Shown here: one piece after another, positions 12,665-24,337 of the stretch
How positions within the stretch are numbered: the first letter of the stretch is position 1
How the letters are laid out: each line of letters opens with the position of its first letter
Source: Iris pallida
Lineage: Eukaryota > Streptophyta > Magnoliopsida > Asparagales > Iridaceae
Reading direction: 5' to 3'
Length of the DNA stretch: 64,000 bases
Assembly (NCBI GenBank): GCA_029216955.1
Contig: JANAVB010005597.1
Coordinates: 43,893,466-43,957,465, forward strand
Program-made: the position numbers and the translations under genes
The notes under the pieces: generated by a model
The model's database searches: none
Told to the model about the DNA's origin: nothing
What the model saw: only the letters and a program-made list of their open reading frames with translations

Positions 12665-13850
12665 CTAGCATGCGAAGTTAAGACAATCAAGGTACACGGG
12701 AAGAAATATACCTTGTGAGTCAAACAGATGTGGATACCGTGATCGAATATCATCCTCACGTTCCCACGTTGACTCTCCTAATGAGTGATGACCGCAAGCA
12801 ACCCGGACAAGACTAATTGTTCGGTTCTTGAGTATCTTCTCTCTTCGGTCCAAGATGGACACAGGCTGCTCCTCGTAAGACAAGTTGGTACCATCAACCA
12901 ACTCAGAATGATCAAGGATATGGCTGGGGTTCGATACATACCTTCGCAATTGAGATACATGAAACACGTCATGCACCTCTCGTAACGAAGGTGGAAGGGA
13001 CAAACGATAAGCAACATCGCCTACCCTATCAAGGATAACGAATGGTCCTACGTATCGCGAACTCAACTTTCCGCGAACGCCAAATCTAATAACCCCACGG
13101 GTAGGTGAGATCCGTAAGAATACGTGGTCTCCAACCGAAAACTCTAGCGGCCTACGATGCTGGTTCGCCCAATGACGATGTCGATCCTGCGCAACTCGAA
13201 GTCGCTCTCTAATTCCCTTCACCAATTCAACTGTCTAAACAATCATTTCTGGGCCTAGCATCTTCCTCTCTCCGATATCATCCCATGCTAGTGGCGACCT
13301 ACACTTCTTACCATATAGTGCTTCAAATGGCACCATCTGGATACTGGCTTGATAACTGTTGTTATATGAAAACTCAACTAAGTACAGGTGGCTTTTCCAA
13401 GATCCTCCAAAATCTAGGGTACAAGCTCGCAACATATTTTCTAAAGTCTGAATTGTCCTTTCTGATTGCCCGTCCGTCTGTGGATGGTAGGCCGTGCTAA
13501 ATCTTAACTTGGTGCCCAGACTATGATGTAAGCTCTTCCAGAAATGTGAGGTGAAACGGGTATCTCTGTCTGACACAATACTGACAGGGACTCCATGCTG
13601 CCTGACTATCTGCTGCATGTATATTTCTGCCAACTTTTCTGTAGATTGTCCTACTCTGAAAGGAAGAAAGTGTGCTACCTTTGTAAGCCGATCTACTATC
13701 ACCCAAATGGCATCTTTACCACTTGGTGATCTCGATAAACCGGTCACAAAGTCCATTGTGATGTGTTCCCACTTCCATTCCGGGATAGGAAGCGGTTATA
13801 ATAATCCAGCTGGCCTCTGCTGTTCTGCCTTTACTTGCTGACATATCAAA
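12665..13850 (-). pseudogene. Gypsy #1 integrase core and chromodomain section
   Basis: The integrase core starts with M-D-F-V-T-G-L and [11 protein letters not shown], continues through S-D-R-D-T-R-F-T and [11 protein letters not shown], and is followed after the stop at 13235 by [14 protein letters not shown]. The C-terminus holds a chromodomain-like block: [12 protein letters not shown], then [17 protein letters not shown]. In this family the chromodomain is thought to steer integration to heterochromatin by reading histone marks. The last residues after P-H-L-F are a short tail. Confidence 0.92.
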
Positions 13851-15980
13851 CAACGGGAAACAAACCTAGCTATCTCCCTCTTCATTCCGTTCCACCAAAA
13901 GTGCTGCTTGATATCTTGGTACATCTTGGTCCCTCCAGGATGTATAGAATACTGAGAACTGTGAGCTTTTGTCATTACTTCTTGTCTGATATCTCCACTA
14001 GGTATACATAGACGTGATCCAAACCTAAGCGTACCATCTTCGTGGATTTGCATCTCTTTTCTGAGCCCTGACTCACATTCTGCCCTAAGCTTCTGAATCC
14101 TTGGGTCCTGTGCCTGGGCTGCCTTGATCCTGCCTACCAAGTTAGATTGCACTTGTAGACTCGCCAGAATTCCTACATCACTAGGAAGTATAACTTCGAT
14201 GCCCATCTCCTGAAGGTCTTCTAAGATGTGCTTCTGCGTTGTCAACATAAATGTGCCGCCTCTTCTGCTGAGAGCGTCTGCTACCACATTAGCGTTGCCT
14301 GGATGATACTGAAGCTCAATGTCGTAGTCCTTGATCAGCTCTAACCATCTTCTCTGCCTCATGTTCAGCTCCTTCTGAGTAAAGATATACTTCAGACTTT
14401 TATTGTCTGTGTACATGTCCACTCGGTCACCATATAAATAATGTCTCCATAGCTTCAAAGCAAATACTACTGCCGCCAACTCCAAATCATGAGTTGGGTA
14501 ATTCTTCTCATGGTCTCGAAGCTTCCTAGATGCATACGCTATCACCTTCCCATGCTGCATGAGGACACATCCAAGTCCTTTTTCTGACGCATCACAATAT
14601 ACCGTAAAACCTCCGGGTCCAACTGGCAATGTAAGAATAGGCGCTGATATCAACTTCTGCTGCAGATTCTCAAATGATGCCTGGCATTCTGCCGAGCAGA
14701 CGAATGGTACATCCTTCCGTGTCAAGCGGGTCATAGGTGCTGAAAGCCTCATAAAGTCTGATACAAACCTTCTGTAATATCCTGCCAATCCCAAGAAACT
14801 CCGTACATCAGCTAAGGTCTGGGGTACTGGCCAAATCTCTACTGCTTCTACCTTCTTGGCATCTACTGCTACTCCAGCTCCTGATATGATATGACCCAAA
14901 AATGAAATATGATCCGACCAAAACTCACACTTGCTGAGCTTGGCATACAATTGGTTCTCTCTCAGAACCTGTAACACTTTCCTGAGATGGTCTTCATGCT
15001 CCTCTTCACTAGCAGAGTATACAAGAATGTCGTCGAGAAACACCATGACAAACTGATCTAAGTATGGCATAAAGATGCGGTTCATCAAATCCATGAATAT
15101 AGCTGGAGCATTGGTCAAACCAAACGGCATTACTAAGAATTCATAATGTCCATACTTCGACCTGAATGTTGTCTTAGGAATGTCTTCCTTTCAAACCCTC
15201 ACTTGATGGTACCCTGAACGAAGATCTATCTTGGAGAAAACTCTAGCCCTGCTCAACTGATCAAACAAGTCGTCGATCCTTGGTAGTGGGTACTTGTTCT
15301 TTACTGTCGCCGCGTTAAGCTTCCTGTAATCGATGCACAATCTGGATGACCCATCCTTCTTCTCCACAAGTACCACTGGTGCTGCCCATGGTGATATGTT
15401 AGCTTGGATAAACTTCTTCTCCTTCAATTCCTCTATGTGCTGATACACCTTGGCCTGTTCCGAATCCGCCATTCTGTAAACCCGATCTGATATTGGTTTA
15501 GTTCCAGGTGCCAATTCTATGCTGAACTCAATATCTCTAACCGGTGGTAGACCTGGAAGTTCTTCGGGAAATATATTTAGAAATTCTTCAACTACCTTCG
15601 GAACTTGAACTTCTTCCATTGCTGTTACTACTCCCTGCTCTTGCTGAGTTGCCTCTGACCTGACTAAGGTGAAACTCTTCATGCCTGGAATATCAAAAGA
15701 TACACTCCCACTACGATAATCTATTGTCGCATGACTGTCTTTCAGCCAGTCCATGCCTAAGATAACGTCGAAATTTCCAACATGAAATTCTATCAACCGG
15801 GCGGGTAAGGAATGCCCGCAAACTACAACACTATACGCTAGAATAACTCTACTAACTCCTACGAGCCTATTGCCAGTGAGTATATTCAACCTCCCTGGCA
15901 ATGCCTCGAACTCCATTCCTAGCCGTGTCGCAAATTGTGCAGATATAAATGAGTGTGATGCTCCCGAATCAAACAATGCT
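13850..15980 (-). pseudogene. Gypsy #1 protease, reverse transcriptase and RNase H section
   Basis: The aspartic protease motif [10 protein letters not shown] lies near 15985-15955. RT follows with [14 protein letters not shown] and L-C-I-D-Y-R-K-L-N, then [13 protein letters not shown], the stop at 15191, M-P-F-G-L-T-N-A-P, and the catalytic F-L-D-D near 15040-15029. RNase H shows [11 protein letters not shown] and [18 protein letters not shown] and C-x2-C of the integrase zinc finger follow before the stop at 13796. All catalytic residues I can check are kept, so loss of function comes from the stops. Confidence 0.92.
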
Positions 15981-16339
15981 ACTGCGGGATATGAGGCGAC
16001 GAGAATGTTACCTGCCACAACATCTTCCGATGCTAATGCCTCCTCCAAGGATAGTGTGAATGCTTGCCCTCGACCTCCTTGTTGGTTCCCATGTTGCGGC
16101 CTAGCCTGGTGCTGCTGCTGGCCCCTTCCTTGATGATGCTGGGGTGGTCTATGCTGGTGTTGCTGCATCGGCGGTCCCTGCTGCCGAAACATCTGAACCT
16201 GCGGCATTAACGGACGCTGGGCCAATGGTCTCACTGCCACTGCTGGTCCTCGATACTGCCCTGCCCCTGGTGCTGGCAGAGCAGAAAACTGTTTCCCTGG
16301 TCCTTCTGACCTCGAATTCATGGGACATATGGTAACCCG

Positions 16340-17560
16340 ATGATCTGGATTTCCACATATCAAATACAGTCCATTTAATGCCCGACACACATCTCTAGTG
16401 TGCCCCATCTTCCCACAATAAGTACAGCCCGCTGGGGGTTGCTGGTTCTTCTTCTGTTGCTGCTGCTGCCTGGGGGGTGGTACTGGCCCTCGCATTGCCA
16501 CATCGTGAATGCGAATGCCAAGGGATGGTGCTGTTGTTCGGGGCACTGCTCCCCCTCCTCCTTCAATCTGACTGTGAGATCTCTTCTGACCTCCAGTCCT
16601 TACTGTGATCCTCTGAATGGTGATCTCATGCCTTCGGGTTGTCGTCAATATCTCATCAAAAGTCTGGTAATTGTGTCCCTCTATCAATTGCAAGAGCTCA
16701 AGATGAAACCCTTGCTGAAACCTCATAGCCCTCTGGCGCTCCGTCGCTACCATCTCTGGGCCAAACCTACTCAATCTGCAGAATTTTGCTGCATAAGCAT
16801 CTACCGTCTTGCCGGCCTGTTTGAGGTTGATAAATTTCTGTTGCAGCTCAAACTGCGCCACAACTCCATAGTACTTCGTCTTGAATCTTGCTATGAAATC
16901 GTCCTAAGCAATGGGACGTCTGATACCTACTTCCTCTGATTTCCACCAATCACGCGCGAGATCCTGCAGTAACAACTTCACCTGATCCACACGTTCTTCT
17001 GCCGGCACCTTAGCTGCTGTCAGGATAGCCTCAATATCCTTAAGCCATGCATCTGCTGAAATAGCATCCTCCGTTCCTTCAAAACGGCGGGGGTTGAACT
17101 TGCAAAATCTGGTCGATGCTCCAGAATCCGGCCTTGCCCCTCTTTCTAAAGCTGTCTGCAACCCTTGGTTGAGTAGTACGTTCTGCTCTTGCAACTGAGC
17201 GTGCATGCGCTGTTGGGCTAACATCTGGTGTTGCTGAGTAGCCATCATTCCTTTCATGATCTCCAGAAGGGCTGGTGTATCTACTTCCACAGGGGTAGGT
17301 GGAACTGTTGGTGGTGGTGGAACATCTGGATACTGCGATCCAGCTGCTGCTTCTACTATCACTTCTTCTTGGGTAGCCTCTTGAGTTAGTACCGGCTCTT
17401 GTTGCTGACCAACATGGTCAGGTTGTCTATGTTGCTGTCCATGTTGTTGCTGTCCAGCTCTGACAGGTGCGGACGGGGTGCCCCTAAGAAAAGGGACAAG
17501 AGAATAATCAAACGACCGGACATGAAGGATCAATGAAGTCAAAGGATACTGAAATGTCAA
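16340..17560 (-). pseudogene. Gypsy #1 gag section (retrotransposon gag domain and zinc knuckles)
   Basis: Gag packages element RNA in cytoplasmic particles. The N-terminal 100 residues are Gln-rich (Q-Q-Q-H-G-Q-Q-H-R-Q). The gag core follows, with F-C-K-F-N-P-R-R-F-E-G and A-D-A-W-L-K-D-I-E, then, after the stop at 16904, [15 protein letters not shown] zinc knuckle [14 protein letters not shown] lies near 16426-16385, and a second CX2-like knuckle, [13 protein letters not shown], follows with its first Cys replaced. The linker to protease is very rich in Gln, His and Pro. Confidence 0.9.
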
Positions 17561-17676
17561 GCTAGAGTTGAGAATTGACGAATCATGAGATCAAGGGGAA
17601 ACATGTGTGATTGAGACATCTTATTAAATACCCCACAAGTCTGAAATCAGACCTGCATGGGCCACCACTAAAACCT

Positions 17677-20666
17677 TGTCACGTCCCAGAACCAGAATAC
17701 TGGAGAGCGGAGGAATGACTCAGCCAGCTACGTATTACGGGTAGATGAATACCGTATAATACGATCAATGCTGTCTACAAGACGAGGGGGTGCATACTAC
17801 ATGAAAGTCTCCCTATGGTCACTTTACTTCTATTGTCTCAATCATTCAAACAAGAAACAGAAATAGAGAACATGTGAGATAAAGCAGTAAGGCGTCCCAA
17901 ACGCTCAGTCAAAATGTTCTTGATATCTGGCTTTACAAAATACAGACAGATGATATAGTAAGTATACACAATTGTTAGCAGCTGCAGCCTGACTTAGTTA
18001 CAATTATGCAAAAGTAGGTACAAGACAATCCGACTAACATGTCGGTGCCAAACGACAAAGTATAAAGTGGATAACAAAACGGACGGGGAGGTAAGAAACC
18101 AATCGAGTCCTCCTGCGATCATCCCTCTAGTGTTGACCATCTTGGAGGTAGAAGTAAGCTGAGTCCTCGGGAACCGGCCCTAAATCTGGCCATGCAAAAC
18201 CAGAGAGGTTAGACCTCTAATAGCAAGTACCACAAGGAAGCACGACATGAGAACTAAAACCAGTAATGAGAAATATGATAAATAGATCTCTGTTTGCCAC
18301 TAGGATTCTCATAACATCACGACACTTCGAACCAACCTCCCAACCAAACAAGGACAGAAGTTGGCCCGTCATGTCCTGACATTCTGATCATCTTAGTTAG
18401 GCAACAGAGGAGGTACAGTACACAAACAAATCAATTTAAGCGGCCATTCAACTACTACGGCTTTCTACTGTGTGTTCCAAGTTATCCTAGTTTTATGCAA
18501 TGAGGATTTCTCAGTTCTTACTATGCGCAAGCAAGGCTAGTTTACCCAGTCAATCAATTGCGCCAATCATGAATTAGACGAGTCCCAGGGGACGCCCATC
18601 ATTAATATACAATATTTAATAGATAATATAACCAGATACCGTTCCCTGCCCGTGTAGCAGATTTGCAGTATATGTGGGGACCAACCGGCCTGTCGGGCAC
18701 TACTAGTCCCAAGAGGGCTGCCATGTAAGAACTCGGGAATCCATTCTCTCCATACAATCATTATTTTATTTAACTTAATAATCTCTACGTTGAGTGAAGT
18801 ACCATGTCGTGGATCATGGTCATTCAGAATGAGTACTTTCGTACGGGGTACGATATGCACAACTCTACAATGATACCAGTGCGGTCAGGTTGTAGGTCTT
18901 ACATAGCGTAATGCAACAATCAAAACTAACCACGGAGTAATCATGCCTTGACCATAAAGTACACATGCTTCTTTGGTAAGATAAATAAATAATAAATGAA
19001 TTGAAGCCTGCATGTGCCTGTATGCCAATATTCGGGATTAGCCAGTCGATTTCAATAGTTCATAGTTAATATGAACGTGTCTCATTCATTCAATTTAATA
19101 AGACGACTAGCCAGTCTCTTAGTTCCAACTAGGAACACATGATCAATTATTAGTCAAGGTCACAATCCTTATTAATGGTGACAAGGCATGAAAGTCAACT
19201 AATATTCAGTGGGGTCGAGTCTACAACTCTCAAGGTTTAATTCCAGTCAATCGGGGTATCTATAACTCAATTCACGACACATGGTACATCCCACGTAATA
19301 ATCTACATTTAACAGAAATATTAGCATATCATGATTTTATCAAGTTTATGCTAAAAGGCGTAAGGATATAAAATGGACGTTAAATATCTAATAAAATATT
19401 AATATACAGGGCTATAGAAGATCCAGGGAAAGCAGGCTACGCTCATGTCGGCCTACGCTCAAGTCAGCCTACGCTCAAGTCAAGCTACGCTCAAGTCAGC
19501 GAACGCTCAGGTCAAGCTACGCTCAAGTCAAGCTACGCTCAAGTCAACGTACGCAAGTCATACGCTTCCAAAAGGCAGCGTATGAACTCCATACGACTCT
19601 TTACCATCCAAGCCAGCGTATATAAGTCATACGCTTCCAAAAGGCAGCGTATGAACTTCATACGACTCCTTACTATCCAAGCCAGCGTACGCAAGTCATA
19701 CGCTTCCAAAAGGCAGCGTATGAACTCCATACGACTCCTTACTATCCAAGCCAGCGTACGCAAGTCATACGCTTTCAAAAGGCAGCGTATGAACTCCATA
19801 CGACTCCTTACAATCCAAGCTAGCGTACGCAAGTCATACGCTTCCAAAAGGCAGCGTATAAACTCCATACGACTCCTCATCAAGGTAGCGTATACAAGAC
19901 CATACGCCGCCAAAAGGCAGCGTATGAGGCAGACTGTGCTGCGCTAAAGAGCGCACGCAGCTCAGTGGCGCAAGCTAAAAAGCTCGCGTACGCTGCTCAC
20001 TGTCTTCTCCAAACAGCAAGAACTCCATGGTTTGCACCCAAGGCTTCAAAATCCATATCTTGGTCAAAATAATTCCAAATCCAACTTTACAAAGGTCAAA
20101 ATTGGGTAGAATAAAATTCTCTACAACATGGAACCATCAAAACTTGAAAACAAAGAAGTTTGATAGATCAAAACCACCAAAATCCGAAAATAACTAATTT
20201 CTAGATCTACTAAAAATAAAACTTCAAAACGAAAAATGCCAAGTTCTAAACTCTCTTAGAATCACAAGGGAGATAGAATGGAACCATAAAAATGGGTCCT
20301 CATGAAGAAGCAAGATATACTTGCCTATGTGTTTGGTAGGTGGAGAGAGTAATGAGGAAGAAGAAGAAGAGTGATGGTGAAGGAAAAATAATGAAGAGAG
20401 AGAAAGGGGGGTTGGCTTTAAATGAAAAGGTGGTGGTAGGTGGGGGTGTTAGGTTTGGTTCATGATGAACCAACTAACTAAACCAAACCAAACCGAACCC
20501 AAGTCTAGCTAAAGCAGTGAAATAAAAGCAGAAAGTAAAATGCAGATAATTAATTAACATGAATTTAAAGAGATTTAAATACGAAACAATACATGATAAA
20601 TATTAAATAAATATATTTAAGCAGTACATGTATTAAAAATACGTATCCTGGGAACGGGGAGTGACA
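17677..20666 (-). repeat. Gypsy #1 5' LTR (with 69-bp minisatellite at 19551-19895)
   Basis: A 2,990-bp LTR that is 5' in the sense orientation and matches 9495-12486. It holds the same five-unit 69-bp array at 19551-19895 with a few substitutions. The sequence just inside it (17560-17676, sense orientation AGGTTTTAGTGGTGGCCC) does not match the initiator tRNA-Met primer site seen in the LARDs, so the primer site is either another tRNA type or decayed. Confidence 0.93.
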
Positions 20667-20698
20667 TAAGTATTTTGGGACTGGGGCGTTACATACAC

Positions 20699-20742
20699 TC
20701 AGGAAGTCTCAATGACGAGACTTGTTTTTCGTGGTATATTAT
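20699..20742 (+). other. LARD A 3' internal end and degenerate polypurine region
   Basis: This 44-bp piece continues LARD A after the solo LTR duplication and ends at the 3' LTR. GACGAGACTTGTTTTTCGTGG aligns by eye with the reverse complement of 44291-44330 in LARD B, where the corresponding purine-rich end of a LARD lies. The purine content here is poor. Confidence 0.5.
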
Positions 20743-22810
20743 TGTAATGACCCGCTCCGCCCTAGCGGAACGCCAATTCAAACGACAAGTGCAACGACTC
20801 AAGTGAGCCGTCGACCCGAAGAGTTGCGTCGACCCGATGAAGTATCGATGCGAATCGATGCAAGACTTACAATGGCCCGTCAAAGATGAATCCAGACTTA
20901 GACTATCAAAGGCGCGCTCAGAGTATCGCTCGGCCGATGCGAACATCGCTAAGGTGGGTGGCTCCGATGAACTCGTCTTTGCTTAGCCTAGACACATAAT
21001 AATACGGACACTATCACTGAAATCGCTAGGCGATAACACCGCGCATGCTAATAAATGACCCAACGTACCTAGCTAAGGGATTAATCCCATCTTGTATGCT
21101 TGTATAGAATATGGAAAAGAACATGGAAATTGTGAGAACTCTCGCACCGCGCTCCACGCTCGTGCTAGGCACAAGCTTACGTTTACGTCTCTGATGCGTT
21201 GAAACAATGAAAACAATGAATGGGTTACAACAATAAAACGGGAAGACTATTAACATAGTCGTTCCAAGTAGAGTTTAGCAACATTGAAAGACTATGGGAC
21301 CGATGGATCGCCAAGGCGACTCCCACACAAGGAGTTGCAAAATGTATAAATGAATGAATGAACGAATAAGTGAAGGAATGAATCAAAGAATGAAAGAATG
21401 AATACGTGAATGAATCGATGAACAAACGGACACGTAAAACAAAGAAAAGAAGAATGAATGAAAGATAAGAAAAGAAAGAATGGTTAGCGACATGTGTGAC
21501 GGGCACGTGCAACGGGACTCGCTACCCGCACTGCACGGATGCCAACCTGGTCGATAACGCATTGTGGCTAAGGGTTAGCCTATGACGATAAAATATAAAA
21601 TAGTCGTGGACGGACCCGTGCACGGGTGATACGAATTCTGCGGCATGATCAAAGGGAGGATCGTGGCCGGCCTAGGCAGATTAAAAATAAGGCTTACGGG
21701 CTGCCTGGATGCGGACTTGGCCATCTAGGGGACCTAAGTGCTGTAGTATTTCAAGAGACTAACGGGGTGTGTGCCAGTCCGCACCCTACGCTAAGTTGAG
21801 AAATACAACGGCTTGGATGTCCAAAATGGCTTGTGATGCCAGCGACCGGTGCATATAGATTTAAGTGGGCTTTGCTGGTGGCAATCCACGTGCAAGTCCT
21901 TGTATTGAAATCAAAGTAGTCTAAGTTAACTGTACAAAGCACCTTCTGAATAGGCTTGAATATAACACACAAAATGATCAAGAGTACTTCGAGCAAACGA
22001 GTTAGAAAACGTACCTACGACATGCTAGAACCCGAGGCAAGGACACGCACTTTACATTGAATGCTTTCATGAACTACGTTAAGTTATTTCATATGAATTG
22101 TTGACTAACTTGGTTTACGTTGGACAGGGAAGGCCGGACGGTAAGTATGGGTAAGTCGTGCATGTATTTCCATACGACACTTGAATTTGGCAACACGGGA
22201 TAGGTTATGACATATGCCATGAAATTGATCCTAAGGCAAGATTAGAAAGACAATAAATGATAGACGGTGCACAAAATTAAATGGAACGTGTTTGGTAATG
22301 ATAGCATTGTGGGCGAGCTAGCCTCCCCACCAGTGCATAACAATGTACTGATAACCCCACAGTCTGCTTACAGGAAGCAGGAAACGTCGGCGGGTGCGGA
22401 GCTTCCCTCGAACGTGCTAAGGCGCGGAGCTATATCTGGAGCCTTGGAGCGTTGCAAGAAGCTGAAGCACCCTATACAGGACATAATATATCGGAACATC
22501 GCCATGAATCATTCCATCTTGTAAGCCACTTGGCACGCCTTTTATGTTTCAGAGAGAGAGAGAGAGCTTGAGCGAATTGTAATATCGGCTTAGCGCCGCT
22601 TGTAAACTTCTCGAAAATCAATAAAGAGTTTGAATTCACTTCTATTTTGTATTCGTTTACTTTCCGCTGCAAATGGGGACACTCTGTACGACTCTGTGGC
22701 CTAGCTCAAATCGGCCGTTTCTGGACTTGGCCTTGCACGGGCGCAACCTAGGCCCGTGCGGCATCACGCCTTAGCGAGGACGATCGCTCCTACGGGAGCG
22801 GGGCGTGACA
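20743..22810 (+). repeat. LARD A 3' LTR
   Basis: A 2,068-bp copy of 1174-3229, ending in the intact GGGGCGTGACA. A GA-repeat length difference (about 22549-22566) and a GAAT-tract difference separate it from the 5' LTR. A plus-strand frame that starts in this LTR at 22756 and continues into the LINE to 23187 is a chimera and not a gene. Confidence 0.85.
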
Positions 22811-24337
22811 GAAGAGATCCTAGAGCAGGCACATCCGTGGCTTCTGGTCCGCCGCACGAGCCCGGAGATAAGTCGGCGGCCCAGACCGAAGGTGGCGAAG
22901 AAGTGGCGGACACCCCAGGAGATGTACGGAAGGAGAACGGGAAAAAAAAGGAGGAGCGACGAGACATGGCTGGTGGGTGGACGACAGTGGAACGATGTCG
23001 ACGACAGAAGCCGCCGGTGATGAAGGATCGCTCGACACGAGAGGCTGGAAACGCCTACTGGGGCCGGAAGACTTCATCCAGCGCGGGTCAAAGGTGGGGG
23101 GAAGCTTACAACAAACACGTACAAGAAACTATAGGGGAGATTGACAAAGGCATCAAGGATATCAACCGGGGGGGAGGATCAGAATAATGGGGGCTGTCGG
23201 CAACGCGCAGGCAACAAGAACTCTAAAGGGCTCAACGACTGGGGTCGACAGGATAGCGTAGGAAAGACCTAGAGCAGGGCGGGCTGTACAAGAGGATCAA
23301 CAAAGGGCACCAATAACAAATAGAGGCGGGCGTTCGCCCCCAATCTTGTGGGCGGACTTATGTAAGCCATCATTGACACAAGAAGAAACTGGTCTCCAAT
23401 ACATAGAACCCAGCATTATCAACGGAGTGAAGGTGGTTGAGATAGCCAACGATGATATACAGGCGACGCGTGAATATTGGAAGAATACTCTTGTTATATA
23501 TGTCATAGGAAATCGGCCGTTCTACGACCAACTGAGGGCGTTCGCGTTGCGTGAGTGGCGGCCCAAAGGGGAAATGGATACTTTCTCAAGAGAGAATGGG
23601 TTCTATTTTATCAAGATTGCGCTGGAGGAGGACCTGGAATGGGGGCTTGAAGGTGGACCGTTGACCTTCGACGGTAGGTTGATAGTGCTAAAGCGGTGGA
23701 GACCGGAGTCGAACTTTGAGAAAGATAGGCTTACCTCCGTCCCTATCTGGATCAGACTGCCGTGGCTTTCACCACAGCTATGGAGCATGCCATCGATTAT
23801 GAAAATAGCAAGTATGATTGGAAATCCTCTGCGGACGGACATTCCCGCAGCGCGAAGACAACGATTATTATTTGCCCATGTCTTCGTTGAAATCATTGTA
23901 AATGACGAACTCCCTCGGAAAGTGGACATAGTTCTTCCCAATGGAGCCTGGATCGAAAAAGAAGTAGGATACGAATGGGTTCCCCCAGCTTGTGACAAAT
24001 GTAAGTGATTTGGACACACCAATGTTCAGTGATCGGACCCTAGGACGAAGGATGTCGGAGTAAATATACAAAGCAATACCCAGTATATTATAGTGAGACA
24101 AGATGGAAATCTAAACCTGGATCAGGAGTGCACCAAGAAGCAGATCTCCAAGGAGAGCAGGCACAGACCGAGGAAGTTATGCCGGACAGGACGATGGTGC
24201 CACATGTCTCCATATTAGGTAAGAGACAGGGGCCGGATGATAGCGCTCGAGTGCCTTCGCGGGACGTGCCCCTGGATCTAGTCATGTTTGGGGAGTCAGG
24301 GAGAACAAGTAGGATTACCCAAACACCTAGTGGACAC
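22811..24337 (+). pseudogene. LINE ORF1 (DUF4283, zinc-knuckle), broken
   Basis: ORF1 of a plant LINE encodes an RNA-binding protein. Positions 22811-23187 give a basic, charged N-terminal region in one frame. After a frame change, 23346-24008 gives a DUF4283 domain with V-I-G-N-R-P-F, G-F-Y-F-I-K and W-I-R-L-P-W-L, ending at C-D-K-C-K. Here the zinc knuckle CX2CX4HX4C is cut by TGA at 24006-24008; a second TGA replaces the last Cys. Beyond 24020 the frame decays. The element's 5' end is lost at the LARD A border. The MITE at 24338 inserted into the downstream part, and 24330-24337 is its 8-bp duplication. Confidence 0.82.

Larger units (their letters stand above)
12665..17560 (-). pseudogene. 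Gypsy #1 gag-pol polyprotein, four in-frame stops
   Basis: A single reading frame runs from 17560 to 12665 and is broken only by stops at 16904-16906 (TAG, after P-I-A), 15191-15193 (TGA, in V-R-V-stop-K-E-D), 13796-13798 (TAA, in G-L-L-stop-P-L-P) and 13235-13237 (TAG, in M-I-V-stop-T-V). Gypsy #2 has Arg, Gln and Gln at the last three sites, so those stops are CGA to TGA, CAA to TAA and CAG to TAG. The first fits TGG to TAG. The start at 17560 is the first Met of the open frame and was not otherwise supported; the true gag start may be downstream. The frame would make virus-like particle protein plus the enzymes for cDNA synthesis and integration. Confidence 0.93.
9495..20666 (-). mobile_element. 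Gypsy #1: Ty3/Gypsy retrotransposon, chromodomain (Tekay/Del-like), complete structure
   Basis: An 11,172-bp element with LTRs at 9495-12486 and 17677-20666, both TGTCAC...GTGACA, flanked by the perfect duplication TAAGT (9490-9494 and 20667-20671). Between the LTRs the minus strand encodes gag, protease, RT, RNase H, integrase and a C-terminal chromodomain in that order. This is the Ty3/Gypsy order, and the chromodomain with the sequence next to the polypurine tract fits the Tekay/Del group. It inserted into the 3.2-kb solo LTR. The polyprotein carries four premature stops, so this copy is not autonomous, although the LTRs are very similar and suggest a fairly recent insertion. Confidence 0.93.
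6299..20693 (+). mobile_element. Solo LTR of an unidentified LTR retrotransposon, about 3.2 kb, split by Gypsy #1
   Basis: The outer ends are TGTAAAGCCCC at 6299 and GGGGCGTTACA ending at 20693, flanked by the perfect 5-bp duplication TACAC (6294-6298 and 20694-20698). Removing Gypsy #1 and one copy of its duplication leaves about 3218 bp with no second LTR and no internal region. The simplest reading is a solo LTR left by recombination between two LTRs. The length is large for a plant LTR but within the range known for Ty3/Gypsy lineages. The family is not recognised and the orientation is nominal. A 145-codon frame at 8932-9369 has no recognisable domain and is probably chance. Confidence 0.8.
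1174..22810 (+). mobile_element. LARD A: non-coding LTR retrotransposon, carrying nested insertions
   Basis: Two near-identical direct repeats of about 2.06 kb (1174-3229 and 20743-22810) begin TGTAATGACCCGC and end GGGGCGTGAC(A/G), with a primer binding site directly after the first. Without the nested insertions the internal part is about 3.1 kb (3230-6298 plus 20699-20742) and holds no retroviral domain in any frame, so it fits a LARD (large retrotransposon derivative) that depends on enzymes supplied by another element. A second copy of the family lies at 41974-49089. The flanking 5 bp are AAAGA on the left and GAAGA on the right, so the duplication is imperfect at best. The left and right flanks are LINE pieces in opposite orientation. 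Confidence 0.8.

Noticed and set aside
22756..23187. A 143-codon plus-strand frame crossing the LARD A 3' LTR border
   Set aside because: Its first 55 bases are LTR and the rest is LINE ORF1; the joined frame is accidental.
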